DNA of 5,894 nt from Lachnospiraceae bacterium (GCA_024699395.1 JAILPU010000054.1:1-5894), one strand, 5' to 3'. Positions 1 through 5,501 are shown, counted from the stretch's first letter. The notes: a model not told the origin generated them from the letters alone. Translations and numbers: made by a program.

Positions 1-1
1 T

Positions 2-181
2 TCTATTTCTATGGATACGGGTGTATATGAATATTTAAATCGCCTTACTTTAAAAGACTATGGGGCTACTTTTGAAGAATTATCAAATCATTATTTTGCG
101 TGGATAGTTGCATGCCCGGAGGATTTTCAGGCGTGGGTAGAGCAAAATATGATGGAGAGAGGAACTGATAATGACAATTAG
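2..181 (+). CDS. C-terminal part of an unrecognised protein (5' end outside window)
   Basis: An open frame enters from the left edge and ends at TAG 179-181. The visible product is about 59 residues, acidic and aromatic-rich, ending ...MMERGTDNDN. An ATG at 11 lies in this frame, but no ribosome site can be judged so close to the edge and the frame is open to the first full codon, so it is probably the tail of a longer gene. It overlaps the next gene (ATG 171) by 11 bp, which suggests translational coupling and one transcript with the HTH regulator. The family is not recognised; no catalytic motif, membrane segment or signal peptide is visible. The opposite-strand frame over this region is a shadow. 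Confidence 0.5.
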   Translation, partial: SISMDTGVYEYLNRLTLKDYGATFEELSNHYFAWIVACPEDFQAWVEQNMMERGTDNDN

Positions 182-503
182 TGAACGTATTTTTAAATTA
201 ATGGAAGAACGAGAGATAACCCAGAATGAATTTTCAAAAGCTACCGGTATTGCACAGAGCACCATTAGTGATTGGAAACGAAAGAAGACGAATCCGTCCT
301 CGGATAAGATAATGATAATATGCAAGGTGTTAAATGTAACGCCATATGAATTGTTGCAGGATACGTTTCAATCTGCAGAGGAACTTGATTATCGAGTGGT
401 TACAAAAGGCACGAAGGAATATGATCTTTTGATTGAAATGGAAAGCCTTAAGAAATCACAGAAAGAAAGATTGTTGGGATATATTGAAGCATTAAAACAC
501 TAG
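171..503 (+). CDS. Xre/Cro-family HTH transcriptional regulator
   Basis: A 110-aa protein with an N-terminal helix-turn-helix of the Xre/Cro (HTH_3) type at about residues 5-60: ISERIFKLMEE, then ITQNEFSKATGIAQSTISDW (scaffold and recognition helices), then a proline- and serine-containing turn and KVLNVTPYELL. The C-terminal 45 residues are charged and end in a helical LLIEMESLKKSQKERLLGYI stretch, often seen in clostridial regulators of this size and probably used for dimerisation. The ATG at 171 is supported by GGAGAGAGG at 154-162. The gene lies 50 bp before the RhuM-Fic gene on the same strand, so a natural inference is that it controls that cassette; the sequence does not show its operator. 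It could equally be the antitoxin-like partner of the Fic protein or a prophage repressor. Confidence 0.85.
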   Translation: MTISERIFKLMEEREITQNEFSKATGIAQSTISDWKRKKTNPSSDKIMIICKVLNVTPYELLQDTFQSAEELDYRVVTKGTKEYDLLIEMESLKKSQKERLLGYIEALKH

Positions 504-540
504 AGCGTCGTGGGAGTATTTTATCAGAACTTGGTAGGAT

Positions 541-547
541 AAGGAGG
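541..547 (+). promoter_or_regulatory. Strong ribosome binding site of the RhuM-Fic gene
   Basis: AAGGAGG with a 6-nt spacer to ATG 554 is a near-perfect Shine-Dalgarno sequence and fixes the start of the RhuM-Fic gene. The 50-bp gap before this gene shows no convincing -35/-10 pair, so it is probably cotranscribed with the HTH regulator. Confidence 0.75.
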
Positions 548-553
548 TCGGCT

Positions 554-1504
554 ATGAAGAAAAATGAAATAGTTTTATTTGAGACAGAGGATAAGGAAGT
601 AAAACTACTAGTACAATTACGACAAGATTCGGTTTGGTTAAATAGAGAGCAGATTGCAGAGTTATTTGGGAGAGATATAAAAACAATAGGCAAGCATATT
701 TCTAATGCACTAAAAGAAGAAGTGGATGAATCAACTGTCGCAAAATTTGCGATAGTTCAAAAAGAGGGTGGCCGAAGTGTTAGAAGAAATATTGAACACT
801 ATAATCTGGATATGATTCTATCAATAGGTTACAGGGTTAAATCGAAAAGGGGAATTGAGTTTAGACGATGGTCTAATAAGGTGTTAAGACAGTATATTAT
901 TGACGGCTACGCTATTAATGAAAAACGTCTCAATGCTTTGGAAAAGACAGTTGATATCCAAACGCGTATGTTAGCCGATGCACTAAATGTTGAGGAAAAG
1001 GATGTACTAAGAGCTGTAAATTTGTATACGGATTCATTAACCTTGTTGGATCAGTATGATCATCAAGCAATCGGAAAGCCTGAAGGAACGATTCCTATAT
1101 ATCGGATTACTTATGATGATTGCATGACTATGGTTTCGCATATGAAGGATTCTTTTGAGACAGATGTTTTCGGCGTCGAAAAAGAGGTTGGTAAAGTAAA
1201 TGGTATCATTTCTGCAATATATCAGAGTGCATTTGGCGAAGATGCATATCCGACCATTGAAGAAAAAGCTGCCAACCTACTGTACTTTATGATTAAGGAT
1301 CATCCGTTTGCCGACGGATGCAAAAGAATAGCGGCTTCTTTATTCTTGGAATTTTTAGAGAGGAATCAGGCGTTGTTTTTGGATGGCAATAAGCGTATTG
1401 GTGATGGAGAGCTTGTCGCCATCACGCTTATGATAGCGGAATCGAATCAGGAAGAAAAGGATATTATGGTAAAGCTGGTGATGAATTTGTTGGATATGAA
1501 ATAG
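554..1504 (+). CDS. RhuM-family protein with C-terminal Fic/Doc domain
   Basis: A 316-aa two-part protein. Residues about 15-130 are a RhuM-type (Virulence_RhuM) domain: WLNREQIAELFGRDIKTIGKHI resembles a winged-helix DNA-binding start, followed by the family-typical NLDMILSIGYRVKSKRG and RRWSNKVLRQYIIDGYAINEKR. Residues about 155-310 form a Fic/Doc domain with the active-site loop HPFADGCKR at 250-258 (H250 the presumed catalytic base, D254 the presumed Mg ligand). Doc reads HxFxDANKR and AMPylating Fic enzymes read HxFx(D/E)GNGRxxR. This protein has Doc's Lys (K257) and lacks the second Arg, but has C256 instead of Asn. Fic enzymes transfer AMP or other phosphate-containing groups to protein hydroxyls; Doc phosphorylates EF-Tu. 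A toxin or signalling role is therefore likely, though the exact reaction is inferred. RhuM is named from a Salmonella pathogenicity island gene of unclear function. The gene is sandwiched between an HTH regulator and a BRO protein. No frameshift or truncation is seen. Confidence 0.88.
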   Translation: MKKNEIVLFETEDKEVKLLVQLRQDSVWLNREQIAELFGRDIKTIGKHISNALKEEVDESTVAKFAIVQKEGGRSVRRNIEHYNLDMILSIGYRVKSKRGIEFRRWSNKVLRQYIIDGYAINEKRLNALEKTVDIQTRMLADALNVEEKDVLRAVNLYTDSLTLLDQYDHQAIGKPEGTIPIYRITYDDCMTMVSHMKDSFETDVFGVEKEVGKVNGIISAIYQSAFGEDAYPTIEEKAANLLYFMIKDHPFADGCKRIAASLFLEFLERNQALFLDGNKRIGDGELVAITLMIAESNQEEKDIMVKLVMNLLDMK

Positions 1505-1533
1505 AATTATTAAACCTGACAGGAGGTAAAACT

Positions 1534-2397
1534 ATGCAGATAAAAAATGATAAAGTACAATTATTTGAGGATAGGTCAATTAGGACTGCGTGGGTTGAGG
1601 ACGAAGAGGAATGGTATTTTTCGATAGTAGATGTGGTAGGGGCATTGACTGAAAGTGCAGATGCAACGGCCTATTGGAGAAAAATGAAACAACGCCTAAA
1701 AGAGGAAGGGAATGAAACCGTGACAAATTGTCACAGTTTGAAAATGACGGCACAGGATGGGAAAAAACGATTAACAGATGTTGCTAACACTGAACAGCTT
1801 CTCAGAATAATTCAATCCATCCCTTCCAAAAAGGCAGAACCATTCAAATTGTGGCTGGCGCAGGTTGGGCGTGAGCGTATGGAAGAGGTCATAGATCCCG
1901 AGCTTACTATAGAACGTGCTTTGGAAACATACGCAAAGAAAGGTTACTCACGCGAGTGGATCAACCAGCGCCTTCAGGCTATTCAAGTACGAAAAGAACT
2001 TACTGATGAATGGGAAAATCGAGGCGTAAAAAAGGGTGCAGAATTTGCCATTCTTACAGACGAAATATCAAAGGCATGGTCAGGGATGACTACGCGTGAG
2101 TATAAAAAATTGAAAGGCTTAAAGAAAGAAAATCTGCGTGATAATATGTCGACGCTTGAGCTTGTCCTTAATATGTTGGCTGAGGCTACCACTACGGAAA
2201 TTTCAAAGCAAAAACAACCTGAAAGCTTTGAGGAAAATCGTAAGGTTGCAATTGAAGGCGGGAACGTTGCCGGAGAAGCAAGGCTCGCGGTTGAAAAGCG
2301 TACCGGAAAACCGGTGATCACTAATAAAAATGCTGCTCAATTACAGAATATAGTTACCGGTTTACTGGAATCAGATATCAGTAATGACGAGGCTTAA
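1534..2397 (+). CDS. BRO-N domain protein with DinD-like C-terminal half (phage antirepressor type)
   Basis: A 287-aa protein. Residues about 5-120 are a BRO-N domain: EEWYFSIVDVVGALTES, ATAYWRKMKQRL, the family-typical ETVTNCHSLK with DGKKRLTDVA, and SIPSKKAEPFKLWLAQVGRERMEE. BRO-N is a DNA-binding domain found in phage antirepressors and baculovirus BRO proteins. The C-terminal half resembles E. coli DinD: KKGAEFAILTDEI at 166-178, KLKGLKKENLRDNMSTLEL at 192-210, then NRKVAIEGGNVAGEAR and KRTGKPVIT near 258-263. DinD is LexA-regulated and DinD-type proteins have been linked to RecA inhibition; whether that holds here is unknown. The start at 1534 has AGGAGG at 1521-1526 with a 7-nt spacer. 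It lies 29 bp after the RhuM-Fic gene with no promoter or terminator between, so the two are probably one operon. It may be a regulator or partner of the Fic protein. Confidence 0.85.
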   Translation: MQIKNDKVQLFEDRSIRTAWVEDEEEWYFSIVDVVGALTESADATAYWRKMKQRLKEEGNETVTNCHSLKMTAQDGKKRLTDVANTEQLLRIIQSIPSKKAEPFKLWLAQVGRERMEEVIDPELTIERALETYAKKGYSREWINQRLQAIQVRKELTDEWENRGVKKGAEFAILTDEISKAWSGMTTREYKKLKGLKKENLRDNMSTLELVLNMLAEATTTEISKQKQPESFEENRKVAIEGGNVAGEARLAVEKRTGKPVITNKNAAQLQNIVTGLLESDISNDEA

Positions 2398-2403
2398 AAT
2401 ATC

Positions 2404-2622
2404 ATGACAGAACGAGATAAAGAAGTGCTTAATATGCAGTTGACTTTGATTCCGATATTTTCAAAAGCTTGGAACAAATCATATTCTGAGTTGGCGGACA
2501 TATTAAAAAAATATGACGTATTAAGCTATATTGATGTTTGTTATGAAAAATTTAATTCTACCGGGAAATAGGGTATAATCGATGATATAAAGGACTATAT
2601 TGAACAGCGGGGAAGGACCAAT
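2404..2622 (+). pseudogene. DUF3791-like gene interrupted by an in-frame amber stop
   Basis: A frame opens at ATG 2404, 6 bp after the BRO gene, and encodes MTERDKEVLNMQLTLIPIFS..., which ends at TAG 2569-2571 after 55 residues. Read past the stop, the same frame continues GIIDDIKDYIEQRG. The pattern (helical N-terminus, SYSELADILKKYDVLSYI, xSTGK, then IIDDIKDYI) matches my memory of the small DUF3791 family of about 70 residues, in which the segment after the TG motif is part of the domain. The amber therefore falls inside the domain, for example as a single CAG-to-TAG change. DUF3791 genes often sit near DUF3990 genes in presumed toxin-antitoxin-like pairs; no DUF3990 is visible here. The ribosome site is weak (GACGAGG about 11 nt upstream). 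The 55-residue product might still be made, but the simplest reading is a decayed gene. The right boundary is approximate, because the frame runs on without a stop into the next remnant. Confidence 0.55.
2574..2579 (+). promoter_or_regulatory. Possible -10 box ahead of the ATP-grasp remnant and GNAT gene
   Basis: A perfect TATAAT sits 3 nt after the amber codon. The hexamer 17 nt upstream (TTTAAT, 2551-2556) is a poor -35 and there is no TG extension, so this is only a weak candidate. It could drive the downstream GNAT gene if the upstream operon is not expressed. Confidence 0.25.
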
Positions 2623-2796
2623 ATGGTAGATTTAATCCTGTTTCCATCCGACTTTTTCAATATTGCAAAAGTTGATGAGGATTTGCAAAAAGAATTTGAA
2701 GCGGGTGACGGAGGAGTATCCGGTCTGTCAGAGAATCAGAATTACGAACAGTATTTCAGAGCACTGTATACATTATTTATGGAGGAAACCACATGA
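2623..2796 (+). pseudogene. Internally deleted remnant of an ATP-grasp protein gene
   Basis: From ATG 2623 (GGAAGG at 2611-2616, 6-nt spacer) to TGA 2794-2796 there are 57 codons. Residues 1-27 (MVDLILFPSDFFNIAKVDED then LQKEFEA) look like the first residues of the LILFPSxxFxxxxVDEDL-type ATP-grasp proteins (DUF4343-related, normally about 250-300 aa). Residues 28-57 (GDGGVSGLSENQNYEQYFRA then LYTLFMEETT) look like the end of the same family, where a (V)GDGQVSGL motif and a helix close the ATP-grasp fold. The junction lies near 2701-2706. The whole central ATP-grasp region, with its nucleotide-binding residues, is missing, apparently by an in-frame deletion, so no ligase activity is possible. 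The stop overlaps the GNAT start as ATGA, an arrangement that may have coupled the two genes when intact. The assignment rests on recognition of the two ends from memory; the alternative is a genuine small protein. Confidence 0.5.
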
Positions 2797-3467
2797 ATAC
2801 AAACGAATACACAATACGCGTGGAAAATAAAGAGGATTACAGGGATGTTGAAAATCTTGTGAGAGAATCATTCTGGAATGTTTACCGTCCGGGATGCAGT
2901 GAACACTATGTAATTCATGTACTCAGGGATGATCCGGCATTTGTGAAGGAACTGGATTTTGTTATGTTTTTAATCGGAGAGCAAAATGATTCGCCGAATC
3001 ACGCTGCATCACAGAAGAATGAAAAACTGATTGGACAGAATATGTTCATGAAGACGATTATCGAGGGTGATGATGGAAGAACAATTCCTGTCTTAACAAT
3101 GGGACCCATTGGCATTACTCCGGAACTTAAGCGCAAGGGTTATGGAAAGGCATTGTTGGATTACTCTCTGGAGAAGGCAACAGAAATGGGATTTGGAGCA
3201 GTTCTTTTTGAAGGCAATATTGGTTTTTACGGAAAGAGCGGCTTTGACTATGCAAGTAAATTCGGAATTCGTTATCATGATCTTCCGGAGGATGCGGATT
3301 CCTCCTTCTTTCTGTGCAAGGAGTTGATACCCGGTTATCTTGATGATGTGACCGGAGTGTATCAGACACCCCTGGGGTACTATGTGAAGGATGATGAAGT
3401 GGAAGCGTTTGATAAAGAGTTCCCGCCAAAAGAGAAGAAAAAGCTCCCGGGACAGATATTTGGGTAA
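2793..3467 (+). CDS. GNAT-family N-acetyltransferase (YhbS-like)
   Basis: A 224-aa GCN5-related acetyltransferase, expected to transfer acetyl from acetyl-CoA to an amine; the substrate is unknown. The order of elements is typical: an N-terminal IRVENKEDYRDVENLVRESF, a segment LIGQNMFMKTIIE leading to VLTMGPIGITPELK, the acetyl-CoA pyrophosphate loop RKGYGKA at 114-120 (the R/QxxGxG/A signature), and the GFYGKSGF block at 144-151 near the end of the GNAT core. The last 50 residues (PGYLDDVTGVYQTPLGYYV...) are seen in COG3153/YhbS-type members. GGAGG at 2781-2785 with a 7-nt spacer supports ATG 2793, and the start overlaps the preceding stop as ATGA. Length and motifs indicate an intact gene. 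The annotation is firm for the family and open for the substrate. Confidence 0.88.
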   Translation: MNTNEYTIRVENKEDYRDVENLVRESFWNVYRPGCSEHYVIHVLRDDPAFVKELDFVMFLIGEQNDSPNHAASQKNEKLIGQNMFMKTIIEGDDGRTIPVLTMGPIGITPELKRKGYGKALLDYSLEKATEMGFGAVLFEGNIGFYGKSGFDYASKFGIRYHDLPEDADSSFFLCKELIPGYLDDVTGVYQTPLGYYVKDDEVEAFDKEFPPKEKKKLPGQIFG

Positions 3468-3532
3468 GTATAAGAGCAATACAGGTAATGCAAAGCTGAA
3501 ATGAATCTATATTAATTACGGAGGTGACCTGT

Positions 3533-3835
3533 ATGATAGATTTAGAACCTATATCACCCGGAGAAATATTACAGGAAGAGTTTTTGGAACCAATGAATGT
3601 AACAGCATATAGACTGGCCAAGGAGGTGCACATCCCTCAGTCGAGAATCAGTGATATTATAAGTGGTAAAAGAGGAATTACAGCTGACACTGCTATGAGA
3701 TTTGCAATGTATTTTGGAACAACTCCGCAGTTTTGGCTTAACATTCAAAATCAGTATGATCTGGATATGCTTAAGGTGTCAGGTAAGATTGTTGATATGT
3801 CAGATATCAGACCTTATAATTTAATGCAAGGATAA
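3533..3835 (+). CDS. higA: HigA-family addiction-module antitoxin (no adjacent toxin)
   Basis: A 100-aa Xre-fold protein with the HigA/VapI hallmarks: ISPGEILQEEFLEPMNVTAY at the N-terminus, a helix-turn-helix through LAKEVHIPQSRISDIISGKR, and the strongly conserved ITADTAMRFAMYFGTTPQFW followed by LNIQNQYDL. HigA binds and neutralises the HigB mRNA interferase and represses its own operon. The ATG at 3533 is preferred over the in-frame GTG at 3524, because GGAGG (3520-3524) overlaps that GTG and lies 8 nt before the ATG. HigB normally lies just upstream of HigA; here the 65 bp upstream hold no toxin ORF and the gene before is the GNAT gene. No HigB-like ORF follows either. It may be an orphan antitoxin, a standalone regulator, or a survivor of a lost module. 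Confidence 0.88.
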   Translation: MIDLEPISPGEILQEEFLEPMNVTAYRLAKEVHIPQSRISDIISGKRGITADTAMRFAMYFGTTPQFWLNIQNQYDLDMLKVSGKIVDMSDIRPYNLMQG

Positions 3836-3848
3836 ATGGCGACGCCAT
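3836..3848. repeat. Short perfect inverted repeat just after higA
   Basis: ATGGCG-A-CGCCAT, 6-bp arms around one base, directly follows the higA stop codon. The loop is too small for an RNA terminator and no T-run follows. It could be a protein-binding site, for example for HigA, but it lies downstream rather than in the promoter, so chance is possible. Confidence 0.35.
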
Positions 3849-3880
3849 GCGCTCGATGAAAGAGTTGAGGGTTTATATCA

Positions 3881-4297
3881 ATGAAGTTATGCTTTATTAA
3901 TAATAATGAACATAATGCATTTACCACCATCTCTTTTTTGGAGGAGGATGCAGAGTGCAAAGACAAACTCTGTGAGTGCAAGATTGATGTGATTCCTGCC
4001 AAAAAGACCTGGACAATATCCTCTTGGTATACGACGGAAAATCATAAGCATCATGGTTATGGGAAACTCACATTGCAGGAGTGCCTAAATTCCATTTCTG
4101 CGGTTTACGGTGTTCCGGACAGGGTGGAATATATATGGAACGGGGCAAATCAATATGTCTTTGACTGGCTGGAAGAGAATTTCGGAGCCGTAAGCAAATG
4201 CCCCATTGCGGTGCAAAAATATGCCATGGACGACGACTGGGAGTCCCATATTTATGTTTTGAACCGGGAGAAATTTCTGGAATATTTTCATCTTTAA
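3881..4297 (+). CDS. Small GNAT-like protein of unknown function
   Basis: A 138-aa soluble protein. TWTISSWYTTENHKHHGYGK at 43-62 looks like the beta4 strand and acetyl-CoA loop of a GNAT fold (HHGYGK in place of R/QxxGxG), followed by a helix LTLQECLNSI. The C-terminal half has VEYIWNGANQYVFDWLEENF and AVSKCPIAVQKYAMDDDWES, which resemble conserved stretches of a Lachnospiraceae protein I cannot name with certainty. Five cysteines, several of them in the first 35 residues, are noticeable but form no clear CxxC pair. GTTGAGGG at 3864-3871 gives a modest ribosome site 9 nt before ATG 3881. The gene follows higA by 45 bp. Substrate and role are unknown, and acetyl-CoA binding is an inference from one motif. 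Confidence 0.65.
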   Translation: MKLCFINNNEHNAFTTISFLEEDAECKDKLCECKIDVIPAKKTWTISSWYTTENHKHHGYGKLTLQECLNSISAVYGVPDRVEYIWNGANQYVFDWLEENFGAVSKCPIAVQKYAMDDDWESHIYVLNREKFLEYFHL

Positions 4298-4387
4298 ACC
4301 GTTATGAATCCGGGCTTAAAAACCGGTGATAAGATATTGTTCAACATAACAGCTCATACACCCCACATGATACATTGTGTGTTTCGG

Positions 4388-4416
4388 TTGAAGAATAAGC
4401 ACAATACTGTTATTAT
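4388..4416 (+). promoter_or_regulatory. Candidate metF promoter
   Basis: TTGAAG (4388-4393), a 17-nt spacer and TATTAT (4411-4416) form a reasonable sigma-A type promoter, 4/6 and 5/6 matches to consensus. Transcription would start near 4423, giving a short leader of about 30 nt before ATG 4454. No S-box, T-box or other methionine riboswitch is visible in the 156 bp between the preceding stop and the metF start. Confidence 0.45.
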
Positions 4417-4453
4417 TGGAAGGAAAGAAATCAGAAAGGTTGTAGAATTCCCG

Positions 4454-5314
4454 ATGAAAATAGACGAGATATATAAGACCAAAAGCAGGCCTCTTTCTTT
4501 TGAGATATTTCCACCCAAAAGAGATGCCGAGCTGGAAAATATCGATGAAACTTTAAGCGTGTTGTGCGAGCTTAAGCCGGATTTTATAAGTGTAACTTTC
4601 GGAGCCGGAGGAAGCGCGAACAGAAGCCGTACCATAGAGATCGCCAAGAAGATTAAGAATACCTATGGTGTTGAGCCTGTGGTTCATCTCACCTGCCTTC
4701 ATTATGATAAGGATGAGATAGACGGCTTTGCCAATGAGATGATAGCTGAGGGAATAGAGAATGTCCTTGCTCTAAGAGGTGACAGAAATCCCAATGTTAT
4801 GGAGAAAAATGACTTTAAGCATTCCTCCGATCTTATAGAGTATCTTAAGGGGAAATATGATTTCGGATTCTTAGGCGCATGCTATCCTGAGTGCCATCCC
4901 GAATCCGAAGACAGAGTGTCTGAAATCAGAAATTTGAAAAAAAAGGTGGACGCAGGTGCACAGGTACTTTTGTCACAGCTTTTCTTCGACAATAATCTTT
5001 TCTTCAGATTTTGTGAGGATTGCAAAATCGCGGACATCAATGTTCCTGTTGTGCCCGGTGTAATGCCTGTTATAAATGCGGCTCAGATTAAGAGAATGGT
5101 GAGTCTCTGCAATGCATCTTTCCCGCCCAGATTTATGAGGATAATCGAAAGATATGAGACCAATAAGGAAGCTCTTTTCGATGCGGGAATGAGCTATGCT
5201 CTGAGTCAGATAATCGATCTTCTTGTGAGCGACATAAACGGAATCCATCTATATACAATGAATAACCCCGTGGTTGCCAGAAGAATATGCGAGGGAATTA
5301 AAAATATCGTATAA
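4454..5314 (+). CDS. metF: 5,10-methylenetetrahydrofolate reductase
   Basis: Reduces 5,10-methylene-THF to 5-methyl-THF with a flavin cofactor, supplying the methyl group for methionine synthesis; in acetogen-like anaerobes it also serves one-carbon metabolism. The 286-aa TIM-barrel protein shows the family blocks in order: PLSFEIFPPKRD with the presumed catalytic Glu at E17 (E28 of E. coli MetF), FISVTFGAGGSANRSRTIEI, VVHLTCLHYD, ENVLALRGD, GACYPECHPES, VDAGAQVLLSQLFFDNNLFF, VPVVPGVMPVINAAQIKRM and HLYTMNNPVVARRIC. E. coli MetF has 296 residues. The longest ORF begins at ATG 4304, but that adds 50 residues unlike MetF and lacks a ribosome site, so ATG 4454 is chosen. Its own ribosome site is only fair (AAAGG at 4435-4439, 14 nt away). 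No metH or other folate gene is adjacent in the window. Confidence 0.93.
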   Translation: MKIDEIYKTKSRPLSFEIFPPKRDAELENIDETLSVLCELKPDFISVTFGAGGSANRSRTIEIAKKIKNTYGVEPVVHLTCLHYDKDEIDGFANEMIAEGIENVLALRGDRNPNVMEKNDFKHSSDLIEYLKGKYDFGFLGACYPECHPESEDRVSEIRNLKKKVDAGAQVLLSQLFFDNNLFFRFCEDCKIADINVPVVPGVMPVINAAQIKRMVSLCNASFPPRFMRIIERYETNKEALFDAGMSYALSQIIDLLVSDINGIHLYTMNNPVVARRICEGIKNIV

Positions 5315-5472
5315 ACCGATGGATATTCCGATATTCGATGCGAAAAATAGAATTGGCATCCTACAGCAAATTCGAATTTGATTGAATATGCTGTGCAATA
5401 GGAATGAAAATGAATCGGCGAGATGCACGTCGGAATCAAGAACATAGTATAAAAAATACGGTTTGTCGGGTG
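5315..5472. other. metF to lipoprotein-gene intergenic stretch
   Basis: No ORF with a credible start is seen. It contains a small tandem repeat (GATATTC at 5322-5328 and 5330-5336), an AT-rich hairpin at 5363-5394 (listed separately) and the first copy (5464-5470) of TGTCGGG, which recurs at 5481-5487, so that the pair flanks the -35 box of the next gene. No canonical GC-rich hairpin followed by a T-run is present to end metF transcription. Confidence 0.5.
5363..5394. repeat. Imperfect hairpin / palindrome downstream of metF
   Basis: ACAGCA (5363-5368) pairs with TGCTGT (5389-5394), and after one A-A mismatch ATTC (5370-5373) pairs with GAAT (5384-5387), leaving a 10-nt loop. Overlapping it is a perfect 14-bp palindrome, CAAATTCGAATTTG, at 5367-5380. 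There is no T-run behind it, so it is not a standard intrinsic terminator; it may stabilise the 3' end of the metF mRNA or bind a protein. Confidence 0.5.
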
Positions 5473-5501
5473 TTGACAGATGTCGGGCTCTATGGTAAGA
5501 T
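5473..5501 (+). promoter_or_regulatory. Promoter of the zinc-binding lipoprotein gene
   Basis: A consensus TTGACA (5473-5478), an exact 17-nt spacer and TAAGAT (5496-5501) make a strong sigma-A promoter. Transcription should start near 5508, inside the following inverted repeat, giving a leader of about 36 nt to ATG 5544. Confidence 0.7.

Noticed and set aside
2569..2571. Amber codon as programmed recoding (for example pyrrolysine)
   Set aside because: No recoding signal or pyl gene is visible and the next remnant is itself decayed; a nonsense mutation is simpler.
3468..3532. A possible remnant of a HigB C-terminus (frame reading NTGNAKLK then stop) before higA
   Set aside because: Only three residues (GNA) resemble the usual HigB ending; too short to support a pseudogene.
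3127..3633. Long minus-strand open frame opposite the GNAT gene and higA
   Set aside because: Lies across two well-supported + strand genes, has no recognisable domain and no good ribosome site; a shadow frame.
4312..4336. CCGG...CCGG hairpin after the 138-aa gene as a terminator
   Set aside because: Only four paired bases with a large loop and no T-run behind it.
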